Assembly: GCF_014692515.1 (NCBI RefSeq)
Contig: NZ_JACOIK010000002.1
Location: forward strand, 62,001 to 126,000
Direction of reading: 5' to 3'
Source: Sphingobacterium micropteri
GTDB lineage: Bacteria > Bacteroidota > Bacteroidia > Sphingobacteriales > Sphingobacteriaceae
DNA length: 64,000 nucleotides
Shown here: positions 15,698 through 24,430 of the stretch, in pieces
Position numbering within the stretch: the first letter of the stretch is position 1
Layout: each line of letters opens with the position of its first letter
Translations under genes and position numbers: made by a program
Notes under the pieces: generated by a model
Seen by the model: the letters and a program-made list of their open reading frames with translations, nothing else
Databases searched by the model: none
What the model was told of the DNA's origin: nothing

Positions 15698-15890
15698 TAA
15701 TCAGTTTGTTCTGATTAGAGTCTCGTCCCGGTAAGAACTAGCAATTTTTTGGACGCGAGACCTTTAGGAGCTGTCAATCCCATTTTGTACATTTGCGCAT
15801 ATGGGGTGAGCTCCTACTGGATTCCGTGTCGTGGTCTTTGCTAGTACCGTACTGGGACGGATGAAGGTAGGAGCTCTTCCCTTTTCAGAA
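15698..15890 (+). ncRNA. Structured RNA candidate, rod-like, possibly 6S-like
   Basis: Directly after the promoter comes a small hairpin (15698-15717), then a long rod. CGTCCC (15724-15729) pairs with GGGACG (15854-15859), GGT with ACC, ACTAGCAA (15737-15744) with TTGCTAGT (15838-15845), AGACC (15758-15762) with GGTCT (15833-15837), TAGGAGCT (15765-15772) with AGCTCCTA (15809-15816), and CCCAT with ATGGG near the tip. A large bulge or internal loop lies in the middle. A long closing stem, central bubble and terminal stem are the shape of 6S RNA, and a 6S-Flavo class is known in Bacteroidota. The identity is inferred from shape only. A leader or attenuator is the alternative. Confidence 0.55.
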
Positions 15891-15934
15891 ATCTCCTTTC
15901 TTCTCCAGACTCCTATTTTTCTCAAGCATATAAA

Positions 15935-16054
15935 ATGATTATGAAGAAAAACGAGTTAAAAACCGATAGCAAAGCACCACATGCCGTAGGAGAGAATCAA
16001 CCTTGTCTTACTAGAAAAATGCTTTTCAAAAATATCATCCGCTCGCCGGTCTAG
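15935..16054 (+). CDS. Possible small peptide (39 residues)
   Basis: An ATG-ATT-ATG start at 15935 opens a 39-codon frame, basic overall, with one Cys (GENQPCLTRKMLFKNIIRSP). It lies downstream of the RNA candidate and could be translated from the same transcript. There is no clear ribosome-binding site and no known family, so it may be chance. Confidence 0.2.
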   Translation: MIMKKNELKTDSKAPHAVGENQPCLTRKMLFKNIIRSPV

Positions 16055-16577
16055 CGGATTTAAAGGAATAGTTGGGGAGGGTGAAAAATAGCAAATCCCG
16101 GTCGCACGCAATTGCTAAACAATACCTCCCCATCTTACCGACCAGAAATCAATGCCTCTAAAGGAGTACAGAGAATTCCCAGTCTATCTTTAAATTCGCA
16201 CCTTAAATTTAGCAATAATTTCTGTTTTACCATCTTTTAGGATGTGTTGTTTGTTGCAAGGCAATAAAAATGTCTGGTCGGTTTATGAAATTTAAGAAGG
16301 AATACGGATGCAAAACCGATTATCAAAAAATTATGAAGAGCGTTTAAACGTATTCTTTTTCATCTTATTTATTAATTGCGACGAGGTGAAAGGCTAAAGC
16401 TACAAGATAGCTGCAGGATCTTACGCATAGTTTCCACCGCTTCGCATAACACCAAATAGAATGCAAAAATTATGCAATAGGGAGAGGTATTGCCTTTTTA
16501 AATCAAGATATAACCGAAGCCGAACGTTGTTCAGCTTTGTGATACCGCTTTGTTCTTCAAGTAGTTTATCTTTCATT
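16055..16577. other. Non-coding stretch with nested inverted repeats
   Basis: No convincing gene lies here. GGGGAGG (about 16074-16080) pairs with CCTCCCC (about 16125-16131), and inside it TAGCAA pairs with TTGCTA. Beyond it, ACCGACCAGA (16137-16146) pairs perfectly with TCTGGTCGGT (16273-16282), 126 bp apart, which could be the ends of a small non-autonomous element. The right part holds the leader of the thioredoxin-like gene. Confidence 0.55.
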
Positions 16578-17936
16578 ATGGTTTTGAAGAACATAAGAAT
16601 CCTTTGTTTGGGATTCTTATGTTTCATGTTGTTTAATCTATCAACAGCCTGGGCGCAGTCCGCAATTCTGCGGACTGCCGAAGGGCAAACCGAGATTAAG
16701 CCGTTGAAAATAGGCGATACCATACCCGAGGAATTTTGGGATCTACCTTTGCAGGTGGTCAATCATCCTGACGGAAAGGATACGATAACGTTGAACGACT
16801 ACCGCGATAAAAAACTCATTATACTTGATTTTTGGGCGACCTGGTGTGCACCTTGTATAAAGTCGCTCCATAACGTGGATAGCCTCGATAAACTTGTCGG
16901 TATGGATATGGCAGGAATCGCGGTGACTTCACAGGGAAAAAAGGAAATAGGCACCTTTTTTGAAAGTCGCGGAAAGGAGATCGTAATCCCGTCGGTCATT
17001 GAGGATAAAGCCCTTTCGGCTTATTTTCCACGCGCTTCTATTCCGCATATTATCTGGATATATAACGGTAAGGTTTACTCGGTAACCTGGCACAATGCCG
17101 TTACCCATGATAATATTCGAACCGTTTTAAGCGGTAAACAATTTCTGGCCGAACCCAAACGCGAAAATTTAGCATATACGATACATAAACCATTAGCGGT
17201 AGATTACAACGGCGGAACGGCAGATGATCTTTTGTACCACTCGATCGTAACTGGATTTTTGGAAGGGGTAGCAGGGGCTGGAAAAGAAATAGATTCGACG
17301 GCGGGCACCTTTAAATTGCGTGCTTTGAACACCAATATAGCAGGCCTCTATAAAATGGCTGCGAAGGAACTAGACCCGCTTCTCAACCTGAACAACCGCG
17401 TACGGATAGATACAAAATTTAGAGATGAAATAACCGAAAGGACATCGCCACTTTATAACCCCGAAGTACGTAACAAGTTCTTCTCTTACGAACTGATAGT
17501 TCCCTTGAGCCTAAAATCGAAGGCTCCGGGTTTTATGATGGATGATCTCAACAGGTTCTTTTCCGGAAGTAAAAATATTGGGGGATCTATTAAAAAGGTA
17601 TCGACCTCGTGTTGGGTGCTAAGAGCCGAAGAGAACGCCGCAGGACTGATGGTTCCCGAAAACATAGCGGCCGAAGATAAGGGCTTAACAGTATATAAAA
17701 ATTATCCGTTTCCGGTTTTTTTCCAACGAATACTAGCTTATAGACTGCGCGATGACCCGAAGCCTATTATTGATAGAACGAACCTTAGCGGGAATATTTC
17801 GATAACTTTCCCAAAGACCGAAAGAGATATCCATAAATTAAAATTGTTTTTAAGAAAATATGGCCTGACCATCGAAGAAGAGGTCTGCGAAATTGATATG
17901 CTGGTCATACAAGACATGGAAGCTGAACAACTTTAA
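16578..17936 (+). CDS. TlpA-like thioredoxin-fold protein with DUF3738-type C-terminus
   Basis: An exported protein of about 452 residues. I start it at 16578, where a good signal peptide begins (MVLKNIRILCLGFLCFML to AWAQS), not at 16461. The N-terminal half is a thioredoxin/TlpA fold with the redox motif WCAPC and the preceding LIILDFWATW. The C-terminal half ends with a DUF3738 pattern: PKPIIDRTNLSGNISITFP and then RKYGLTIEEEVCEIDMLVIQ. It is 13 bp upstream of SusC and probably cotranscribed. TlpA-like proteins often accompany SusC/SusD pairs in this phylum; the redox partner and substrate are unknown. Confidence 0.8.
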   Translation: MVLKNIRILCLGFLCFMLFNLSTAWAQSAILRTAEGQTEIKPLKIGDTIPEEFWDLPLQVVNHPDGKDTITLNDYRDKKLIILDFWATWCAPCIKSLHNVDSLDKLVGMDMAGIAVTSQGKKEIGTFFESRGKEIVIPSVIEDKALSAYFPRASIPHIIWIYNGKVYSVTWHNAVTHDNIRTVLSGKQFLAEPKRENLAYTIHKPLAVDYNGGTADDLLYHSIVTGFLEGVAGAGKEIDSTAGTFKLRALNTNIAGLYKMAAKELDPLLNLNNRVRIDTKFRDEITERTSPLYNPEVRNKFFSYELIVPLSLKSKAPGFMMDDLNRFFSGSKNIGGSIKKVSTSCWVLRAEENAAGLMVPENIAAEDKGLTVYKNYPFPVFFQRILAYRLRDDPKPIIDRTNLSGNISITFPKTERDIHKLKLFLRKYGLTIEEEVCEIDMLVIQDMEAEQL

Positions 17937-17949
17937 CTAACCAAAAACG

Positions 17950-20900
17950 ATGAAAAAAAATATATTGATTATGTTGGCAATCTCTGTTTTAATCGGCATT
18001 GTCCAAAAAGGGTGGACACAAAACAGGATCATAACCGGCAAGGTGATTGCGGAGGCGGATGGAGAAGCAATACAAGGGGTAACCTTAGCGATAGATAATC
18101 ATGGACATAACACGACGTCCAATAATTTAGGTGAATTTAGATTTGAAATCCCTCCACAGACAAAACGCGTATTATTTAACCACATTTCTTATGCAGCTAA
18201 CCACATCCAGCTCCAACCAGACGTGCACCACTATGTAATCAGAATGAAGCAGCTGGATCGGGAAATTGCAGAAGTGCTTGTCTCTACGGGTTACCAGAAC
18301 ATCCCAAAAGAACGATCGACGGGTTCATTTGAGTTGATCGACAATGAGCTACTCAACAGAAGTGTAAGTGCCGACATACTGAGCAGGATCGAGCATGTAT
18401 CGAATTCAGTACTGTTCGACCGTAGACGTGTTGGCAGCCCCCAGATCAGCGTACGGGGCATCAGTACCATAGAGTCCGATGCAAGCCCGTTGATAATAGT
18501 GGATAATTTCCCCTATGAAGGAGATATCAACAATATCAATCCGAATGATATAGCGAATATAAGTATTCTTAAAGATGCCTCTGCATCGTCTATATGGGGA
18601 GCGAGGGCAGGTAATGGCGTTATTGTTATTACGACAAAGAAGGGAAAACTGCAACAACCGATAAAGGTTACAGTTAACGCCAATCTTACTTTTGGAGGTA
18701 AACCAGATGTATACTACGATCGTCGATTTCTAAATTCCCCAGAATTCATAGAAGTAGAAAAATACCTCTTTGCAAACGATTACTACACGTGGATGGAAAC
18801 AGAGGTTTCGGCACCACCGCTATCACCTGCGGTTGAGCTACTTATAAAAGAACGTGAGGGCGACTTGTCGACCGCCGAAATGTTGACAGAAATCGAAAAT
18901 CTAACACAGATTGACGTTCGGGATGATTATAAAAAATATATATTTCAAAGCCAGTTAAACCAGCAATATTCACTTTCGTTAACGGGTGGGAATGACAATA
19001 CCAGTTTTTACCTCCACGCAGGTCATGATAATAACAGACCATCATTAGTGCGAAATAATCTCAACAGGACAAGCATAAACACTTCAGTCAGTTATTTCCC
19101 TATAAAAGCACTGGAACTTTCTTCGCAGTTGGTATTTACAGACCATCATGAAAGTTTCAATAATACCGGTTTGGAGACAATAAACAGCGGAGGAGGACGG
19201 TCAATATATCCATATGCCCAACTTGCCGATGGGAATGGCAACCCCTTATCTATCGGGAGAGATTATAACCGAGCATTTGTTGCCCAGGCACCTGATCAAG
19301 GGCTATTGGACTGGAGCTATAGGCCTCTTGATGAAATCAGCAACGCCAACCACAGGAGTAGAAGGAGCGAAATACGGATAAACACGCTCTTGAAATACAA
19401 TCTGAGCAAGGAGATAAGTATGGAGGGAAGATATCAATACCAGAATCAATACAGCAATACCCGTAACCTACAGGAAAGATCATTGTATTATGTGCGGAAT
19501 TTGCAGAATCAATACGCTTATGTCGATGACGGGGGGATACTTCAATTTCCCGTGCCGAAAGGCGCTATATTGGATAATAGCACAGTGAATATGCACGCTC
19601 ATTTTTTTAGAGGGCAATTGAATCTGGATAAGAGATGGGCGCTTCATGAGATAAACGCAATTGCAGGCTATGAGATCCGACAGGCAAAAACAGCGGGTAT
19701 CGATTCCAGGCTTTATGGTTACGATGACGATAAGCTTACCTCCGTACCGGTAGACCATATTACCCAATTTCTGGTCATGCCCTATTATTATAATGCCACT
19801 ATCCCTACAGGAGATTATCTGACCGGATTATTGGACCGGAATAGTTCTTTCTTTGCAAATATGGCATACGCTTACGATAACAGATATATTTTGTCTGCAA
19901 GTGCGCGAAATGACAGATCAAACCTGTTTGGTGTTAAGTCGAATCAGAAAGCCGTTCCACTATGGTCTGTAGGGTCAGGATGGCGGATAAGTTCCGAACG
20001 GTTCTATCCTTTTTCATCTACTATTCCCGAATTGAAATTACGCGCAACATACGGTTTTAGCGGTAATGTTAATAAGTCTTTGACAGCTTATGCAACGGGA
20101 GTATATAGTACCGATTTTACTACCGGTATGCCTTACCTCCAATTATTGACTCCTCCAAACCCATCGTTACGTTGGGAAAAGGTAAGAACAATAAATTACG
20201 GGCTTGACTTTACGACGAAAAACGGAACGGTTTCGGGAAGCATCGAACTGTATACGAAAAATGGGACAGACCTCATCGGAAAGATATCGATAGATCCCAC
20301 CATTGGTCACAGCGTGGGGGGAAGAAATGAGTTTGTCGGAAACAATGCGTCCCTTAAAGCCAAAGGAGTTGATATAAATCTGAACTTCAACAAAGAGATA
20401 AGGCAGGTCAGACTGTCTTCCCAGCTTTTGTTCAGCTATAACCGGGATGAAATTACCAGGTATGCGTATGAACAGACGACTATAACAAGTCATTTCTCCC
20501 CAATTCCCGTTCCTGTGGAAGGTAATAACCGACATGCACTTTATAGTCTCCGGTGGGCCGGACTGGATGAAAGCAATGGAGATCCGCAGATTTATGTAGG
20601 AGGTGAGGTTAATAAGGATTACAGTAGAATCATGTCACTGTTGGGCAAGGAGGATGTACTTTATAATGGGCCATCATTGCCAAAATATTTTGGTTCATGG
20701 AGAAATTCCGTGACCGTTAGAAATTTCACGGTCGGCTTCAATATTACTTACAAATTGGGACATTTTTTCAGACGTTCGTCGATCGATTACGCAGCCCTGT
20801 ATAATAACTCGATTGGTCACGTTGATTTTAACGACAGATGGAAAACATCCGGCGACGGATCGTCTACACAGATACCATCCATGCCCGCACCGGGAACGAG

Positions 20901-21165
20901 CAGCACCCGGGATTATATATACACATTTTCGGATCTACTGATCGAGAAAGCTGATCATATCCGTCTGCAGGATATAAATTTAAGATACGATTTTTCTAGA
21001 AATAGTTTGCGGCGCATCCCATTCGAAACGATAAGTGTTTATGGATACATAAACAATGTGGGGATGTTATGGAGGAGCAATAGGTACGGAATCGACCCGG
21101 ATTATACCAGCCGTATATATCCTCCGGTGACTACTTATTCTATTGGTATAAAAGCACAATTTTAA
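17950..21165 (+). CDS. SusC/RagA-family TonB-linked outer membrane protein
   Basis: A 1071-residue TonB-dependent importer. It has a signal peptide, then a carboxypeptidase-regulatory-like domain (RIITGKVIAEADGEAIQGVT), a plug domain (RNGVIVI-type motif seen as WGARAGNGVIVITTKKGK near residue 220) and a large barrel ending in YSIGIKAQF. The family motif SILKDASASSIWGARAGNGV is clear. It lies 9 bp before its SusD partner and after the TlpA/DUF3738 gene. Without neighbouring hydrolases the substrate is open; peptides or siderophore-like compounds are as likely as glycans. No sigma/anti-sigma pair is in the window. Confidence 0.92.
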   Translation: MKKNILIMLAISVLIGIVQKGWTQNRIITGKVIAEADGEAIQGVTLAIDNHGHNTTSNNLGEFRFEIPPQTKRVLFNHISYAANHIQLQPDVHHYVIRMKQLDREIAEVLVSTGYQNIPKERSTGSFELIDNELLNRSVSADILSRIEHVSNSVLFDRRRVGSPQISVRGISTIESDASPLIIVDNFPYEGDINNINPNDIANISILKDASASSIWGARAGNGVIVITTKKGKLQQPIKVTVNANLTFGGKPDVYYDRRFLNSPEFIEVEKYLFANDYYTWMETEVSAPPLSPAVELLIKEREGDLSTAEMLTEIENLTQIDVRDDYKKYIFQSQLNQQYSLSLTGGNDNTSFYLHAGHDNNRPSLVRNNLNRTSINTSVSYFPIKALELSSQLVFTDHHESFNNTGLETINSGGGRSIYPYAQLADGNGNPLSIGRDYNRAFVAQAPDQGLLDWSYRPLDEISNANHRSRRSEIRINTLLKYNLSKEISMEGRYQYQNQYSNTRNLQERSLYYVRNLQNQYAYVDDGGILQFPVPKGAILDNSTVNMHAHFFRGQLNLDKRWALHEINAIAGYEIRQAKTAGIDSRLYGYDDDKLTSVPVDHITQFLVMPYYYNATIPTGDYLTGLLDRNSSFFANMAYAYDNRYILSASARNDRSNLFGVKSNQKAVPLWSVGSGWRISSERFYPFSSTIPELKLRATYGFSGNVNKSLTAYATGVYSTDFTTGMPYLQLLTPPNPSLRWEKVRTINYGLDFTTKNGTVSGSIELYTKNGTDLIGKISIDPTIGHSVGGRNEFVGNNASLKAKGVDINLNFNKEIRQVRLSSQLLFSYNRDEITRYAYEQTTITSHFSPIPVPVEGNNRHALYSLRWAGLDESNGDPQIYVGGEVNKDYSRIMSLLGKEDVLYNGPSLPKYFGSWRNSVTVRNFTVGFNITYKLGHFFRRSSIDYAALYNNSIGHVDFNDRWKTSGDGSSTQIPSMPAPGTSSTRDYIYTFSDLLIEKADHIRLQDINLRYDFSRNSLRRIPFETISVYGYINNVGMLWRSNRYGIDPDYTSRIYPPVTTYSIGIKAQF

Positions 21166-21174
21166 TTTGATGTT

Positions 21175-22533
21175 ATGAGAGCAATATATGTAATAGTGAT
21201 AATGAGTTTATGGTGCCTTTCCTGTAGCAAAGGTTTTATGGACGCAAAGCCGGATAAAAGGGCGGTTGTTCCTTCCTCATTGGAAGACTGCCAGGCAATG
21301 GCTGATTATACAGATGTAATGAATGCCTATATGCCGTCCTTGGGAGAAATTGCATCAGATGATTTTTATGTGACGTATTCAACCTGGAATACCCTTACAA
21401 GCGCATCTGAAAAAAATGCATACATCTGGGCCAGGGAAATTTTTGACGGAGGTGTGTCGCTGGACTGGAATAACAGGTATCAGCAGATATTTTACGCAAA
21501 TAATATATTGGAAGTACTCGAAAGCATGGTGGAGATCACCGACATTGATCGGTATAATTCGCTTAAAGGAACTGCGTTATTCTTTAGAGCATTCGCCCAT
21601 TATCAGCTGGCACAGATATTTTCAAAGCCTTATGTATACCAGACAGACAATAGTGGATCGTCCATCCCTTTACGGTTAACCAGTGACCTTAATATCCCAT
21701 CTGGACAGTCCACGGTTGGAGAAGTCTACGGCCAGATCGTTTCTGACCTAGAGCATGCTGCAGAATTGCTGCCCGATAAAACCCACCTAAAGACAAGACC
21801 TAACAGAATGGCGGTGTTTGCCCTTCTGGCCCGGATATTTCTAACTATGCAAGACTACCAAAATGCTGCAAAAAATGCGGAATTGGCCATACAGGGACAG
21901 GGAGACAGTCTGATAGATTATAAAGATCTATCAGCAGCCTCGACGTATCCGATTCCGATGTATAATTCGGAAGTGATCTTCCATAGCACATTAGCCGGTA
22001 CGCGAATATTGGCAAATACCAGACATATTGTCGATCCTAGCCTGTTCGAATCTTATCTGGCCGATGATGTTCGCAAGACCGTTTTTTTTAAAAAGGATGC
22101 GCAGGGACAGAACCAGTTTCGGGGAAGTTATGCGGGTTCGGCAACATATTTTAATGGGTTAGCGCTCGATGAGATGTTTCTTATCTATGCAGAGTGTAAA
22201 GTTCGCTTAGAGAAAATAGAGGATGGCCTAAATGCATTGAACACACTTTTGGAAACACGTTTTTATGAAGGCGCGTTTGTTCCCTTTACAAATTTAGATA
22301 AGCAACGGGCTCTGAATACGGTTCTCGCAGAACGGAGAAAAGAATTATTGTTCAGAGGGCTTCGGTGGACTGATCTACGGAGGCTGAATTTAGACCCGTC
22401 AACAGCACGGACATTAAAGAGAGAGCTAGATGGTGAAGTATACGAGATGGAACCGAACAGCCCAAATTATGTGTACCCATTTCCAGATAATGTAATGCAG
22501 TTAACGGATTTTACACAAAACGAGCGCTTTTGA
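21175..22533 (+). CDS. SusD/RagB-family lipoprotein
   Basis: A 452-residue surface lipoprotein that would cap the SusC channel at 17950. The lipobox is LWCLSC near residue 17, followed by the short linker SKGFMDAKPDKRAVVPSSLE. The TPR-like helical core is typical (LKGTALFFRAFAHYQLAQIF), as is the C-terminal ERRKELLFRGLRWTDLRRLN signature shared by SusD proteins. It is shorter than many SusD proteins but complete. It is followed by a strong terminator. Confidence 0.9.
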   Translation: MRAIYVIVIMSLWCLSCSKGFMDAKPDKRAVVPSSLEDCQAMADYTDVMNAYMPSLGEIASDDFYVTYSTWNTLTSASEKNAYIWAREIFDGGVSLDWNNRYQQIFYANNILEVLESMVEITDIDRYNSLKGTALFFRAFAHYQLAQIFSKPYVYQTDNSGSSIPLRLTSDLNIPSGQSTVGEVYGQIVSDLEHAAELLPDKTHLKTRPNRMAVFALLARIFLTMQDYQNAAKNAELAIQGQGDSLIDYKDLSAASTYPIPMYNSEVIFHSTLAGTRILANTRHIVDPSLFESYLADDVRKTVFFKKDAQGQNQFRGSYAGSATYFNGLALDEMFLIYAECKVRLEKIEDGLNALNTLLETRFYEGAFVPFTNLDKQRALNTVLAERRKELLFRGLRWTDLRRLNLDPSTARTLKRELDGEVYEMEPNSPNYVYPFPDNVMQLTDFTQNERF

Positions 22534-22551
22534 GAGCATGTGGTAAAAGAC

Positions 22552-22589
22552 TAATCACGGGCAATTTTCCGGAGAATTGCCCGTGATTA
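22552..22589. terminator. Bidirectional terminator between convergent genes
   Basis: TAATCACGGGCAATT (22552-22566) pairs perfectly with AATTGCCCGTGATTA (22575-22589), a 15-bp stem with an 8-base loop. It separates SusD from the minus-strand small gene that ends at 22614. Confidence 0.85.
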
Positions 22590-22613
22590 TCTGAACAGCA
22601 TTAAATGAGTCTG

Positions 22614-22943
22614 TTATGGTTTTGTTCTCCAGTCAATATGATTGTCTACTTCTGCTGATTTTACCTGTCTGACGCCTCCGACAACTTCTGTTTGTGAAGC
22701 ATTATATTGTCGGGCACAATCAGCTTCTTCAAATTTATCCGGACATATGGAGTTCGGATTGGTAAGCTGCGTTGTCGTAGGCTCATCACCGGCGGCATTC
22801 ATTTGGAACCAATAAGTGGTCTGTGCTTCTTTGGCGTCTGTGTACTCTTCCGTCTCTGCGGCACCCACAATCATAAAAAGGCCAAATACAAATGTTAATA
22901 CTGTTAAACTGGTACGTAGCCAGTACTTTTTTAAAATATTCAT
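22614..22943 (-). CDS. Small secreted Cys-containing protein (DUF6520-like)
   Basis: A 109-residue exported protein with signal peptide MNILKKYWLRTSLTVLTFVF to VGAAET. The mature part holds two nearby cysteines (SICPDKFEEADCAR) and ends with a short acidic and polar tail. Length, the short N-terminal leader, and the YWFQMNAAGDEP and CxxxxxxxC pattern resemble the DUF6520 small-protein family of Sphingobacteriia. Function is unknown. A long leader region with LytTR-like direct repeats lies upstream (about 220 bp). Confidence 0.6.
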   Translation of the reverse strand: MNILKKYWLRTSLTVLTFVFGLFMIVGAAETEEYTDAKEAQTTYWFQMNAAGDEPTTTQLTNPNSICPDKFEEADCARQYNASQTEVVGGVRQVKSAEVDNHIDWRTKP

Positions 22944-23106
22944 AAGATGTTAATTTTATTTTTTAAAATTTATGTTTAAAATCGGCCAAACGGCATGCCC
23001 TTGCCGCAAAATAGCATCCGTAGTGCTGAGGCATTAATTCTGTTCACCCGCCTGCCGGGGAAAAACGCAAATTTTCTGTTGTGGTGTCTTGTACGCATGA
23101 TTATAT

Positions 23107-23140
23107 CCCTTTACTTTGTTTACATTTCAAAAGTAAAGGG
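23107..23140. repeat. Inverted repeat in the 22944-23196 spacer
   Basis: CCCTTTACTT (23107-23116) pairs perfectly with AAGTAAAGGG (23131-23140) around a 14-base loop. It may end transcription of the minus-strand membrane protein gene or be part of the leader of the small secreted protein. Confidence 0.5.
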
Positions 23141-23163
23141 TATAATCAAGCGTGTGTTAGGCA

Positions 23164-23195
23164 AAAGTTGACATCAGTAAGGGGCAAAAGTTGAT
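23164..23195 (-). promoter_or_regulatory. Direct repeats matching LytTR half-sites
   Basis: AAAGTTGAC (23164-23172) and AAAGTTGAT (23187-23195) lie within the longer repeat GGCAAAAGTTGA(C/T)AT. They fit the general LytTR half-site pattern [TA][AC][CA]GTTN[AG][TG], with starts 23 bp apart. They could control the minus-strand small secreted protein gene. Confidence 0.45.
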
Positions 23196-23196
23196 A

Positions 23197-24372
23197 TTAC
23201 GGCTTTGTCTTTTGGATAAGCAAGTCGTCTATGGTCGAAGGGTTTTTGATCCAGCGTACACCCAGTAAACCACGATGAATAGTAAAGGAAAGCGTGTCCC
23301 CCACCTCAACCCGATTGTAAATCGACCCTTTTATGTCAAAACCTGTTGGCTTTCCATCCCCCCATATATCGATGTCAACAGTGAAAAAAGGCGGAAAGCT
23401 ATCCGTATGGTGTTTTGCATATATCGGCACCTGAACAGATTCTGCAGACTTTCCGGTAGGCGCACAGTTGATCATGTGGAGCAAACCGAATAACACAAAT
23501 GGCAGGCATAAAAAAGTAATATAATAAGCATGGCTATAGAGTAAACGACGGTAACGCCAATGGAGAATGACCGTCAGGACAAAGCTGGCAACGGCGAGCG
23601 GGATAGAGGTTGAAACGCTGAATTCTAAAAATACAGAATGTAAAAATAGCACTGTCAGAAGAAATAAAGCGAAGGGTATAGGACGCATCACGACTTCGAG
23701 CGTGTCCGACAGATAGATTTTTGGCAGTTTACTAAACGTATACCATAAATAGGAGATAATGGAGACAAATAGTACATAGGCAAAAAAATTGAAAATCGGA
23801 TGTACCCAGAATTGAAACAGGGTAATATAAGCCAGTATGCTGGGTACTATCCAGAGGAGGGCAATGCAATGTAGCTGATGCCTGCGAAAGATCGATAAAG
23901 ACGGAACAGTCGGATAGTCCGTGCGGCCCACACCCTGCGCTATGAAATGGTCCCGTTCAGCCAATCGATGTTTTACAGGGGCAAATCCATTGCAAAATAT
24001 AGAAATATGAAGCGCGGGCTGGAATTTTCCATTACGGAGGTCGACGTTTGTAGTGGCTGAGGAGTCGTCTATATGTTGGCGGGTGAACGTAAAACGTAGT
24101 TTACTTTTGCCAAAAGGTAATGTTTTTCGCCATTCTAGAATCTTATCATGATCCGGAACGAGGCGGTAGCTGATAATTTCCGTTAGGTACAGGCCAAATA
24201 CGATGAATACGATGGCAAACATACCGCCACCAAACCAAAACAGATCCGTAGCAGATGGATCGTTATAGGTGCTGTAGAGTAAAAAACTGCCCAAGGAAAA
24301 AAAGACACAAACAATAATGAAAACGAGGATAATGTACCAACGATAATAAGTGTAGACGATTTTTTGACACAT
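23197..24372 (-). CDS. Integral membrane protein of unknown function
   Basis: A 391-residue protein I do not recognise. It has two transmembrane segments near the N-terminus (WYIILVFIIVCVFFSLGSFL; FAIVFIVFGLYLTEII), a soluble stretch of about 110 residues, and then about five to six more segments (IALLWIVPSILAYITLFQFW and onward). It ends with a C-terminal domain of about 85 residues with beta-strands (FFTVDIDIWGDGKPTGFDIK) that is probably exported. It lies 58 bp downstream of the AraC regulator gene and may be cotranscribed. No enzyme motif is seen. Confidence 0.7.
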   Translation of the reverse strand: MCQKIVYTYYRWYIILVFIIVCVFFSLGSFLLYSTYNDPSATDLFWFGGGMFAIVFIVFGLYLTEIISYRLVPDHDKILEWRKTLPFGKSKLRFTFTRQHIDDSSATTNVDLRNGKFQPALHISIFCNGFAPVKHRLAERDHFIAQGVGRTDYPTVPSLSIFRRHQLHCIALLWIVPSILAYITLFQFWVHPIFNFFAYVLFVSIISYLWYTFSKLPKIYLSDTLEVVMRPIPFALFLLTVLFLHSVFLEFSVSTSIPLAVASFVLTVILHWRYRRLLYSHAYYITFLCLPFVLFGLLHMINCAPTGKSAESVQVPIYAKHHTDSFPPFFTVDIDIWGDGKPTGFDIKGSIYNRVEVGDTLSFTIHRGLLGVRWIKNPSTIDDLLIQKTKP

Positions 24373-24430
24373 AGTTATAAGAGCTAATAAAATGAATATA
24401 ATGATTTAATTGGATATTTATAGTGAATTT

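Noticed and set aside
15720..15862. Retron msr-msd RNA
   Set aside because: The region has long outer inverted repeats as in retrons, but no reverse transcriptase gene is near on either strand.
15720..15862. Integron attC-like site
   Set aside because: No RYYYAAC/GTTRRRY core sites at the ends of the fold, and no integrase in the window.
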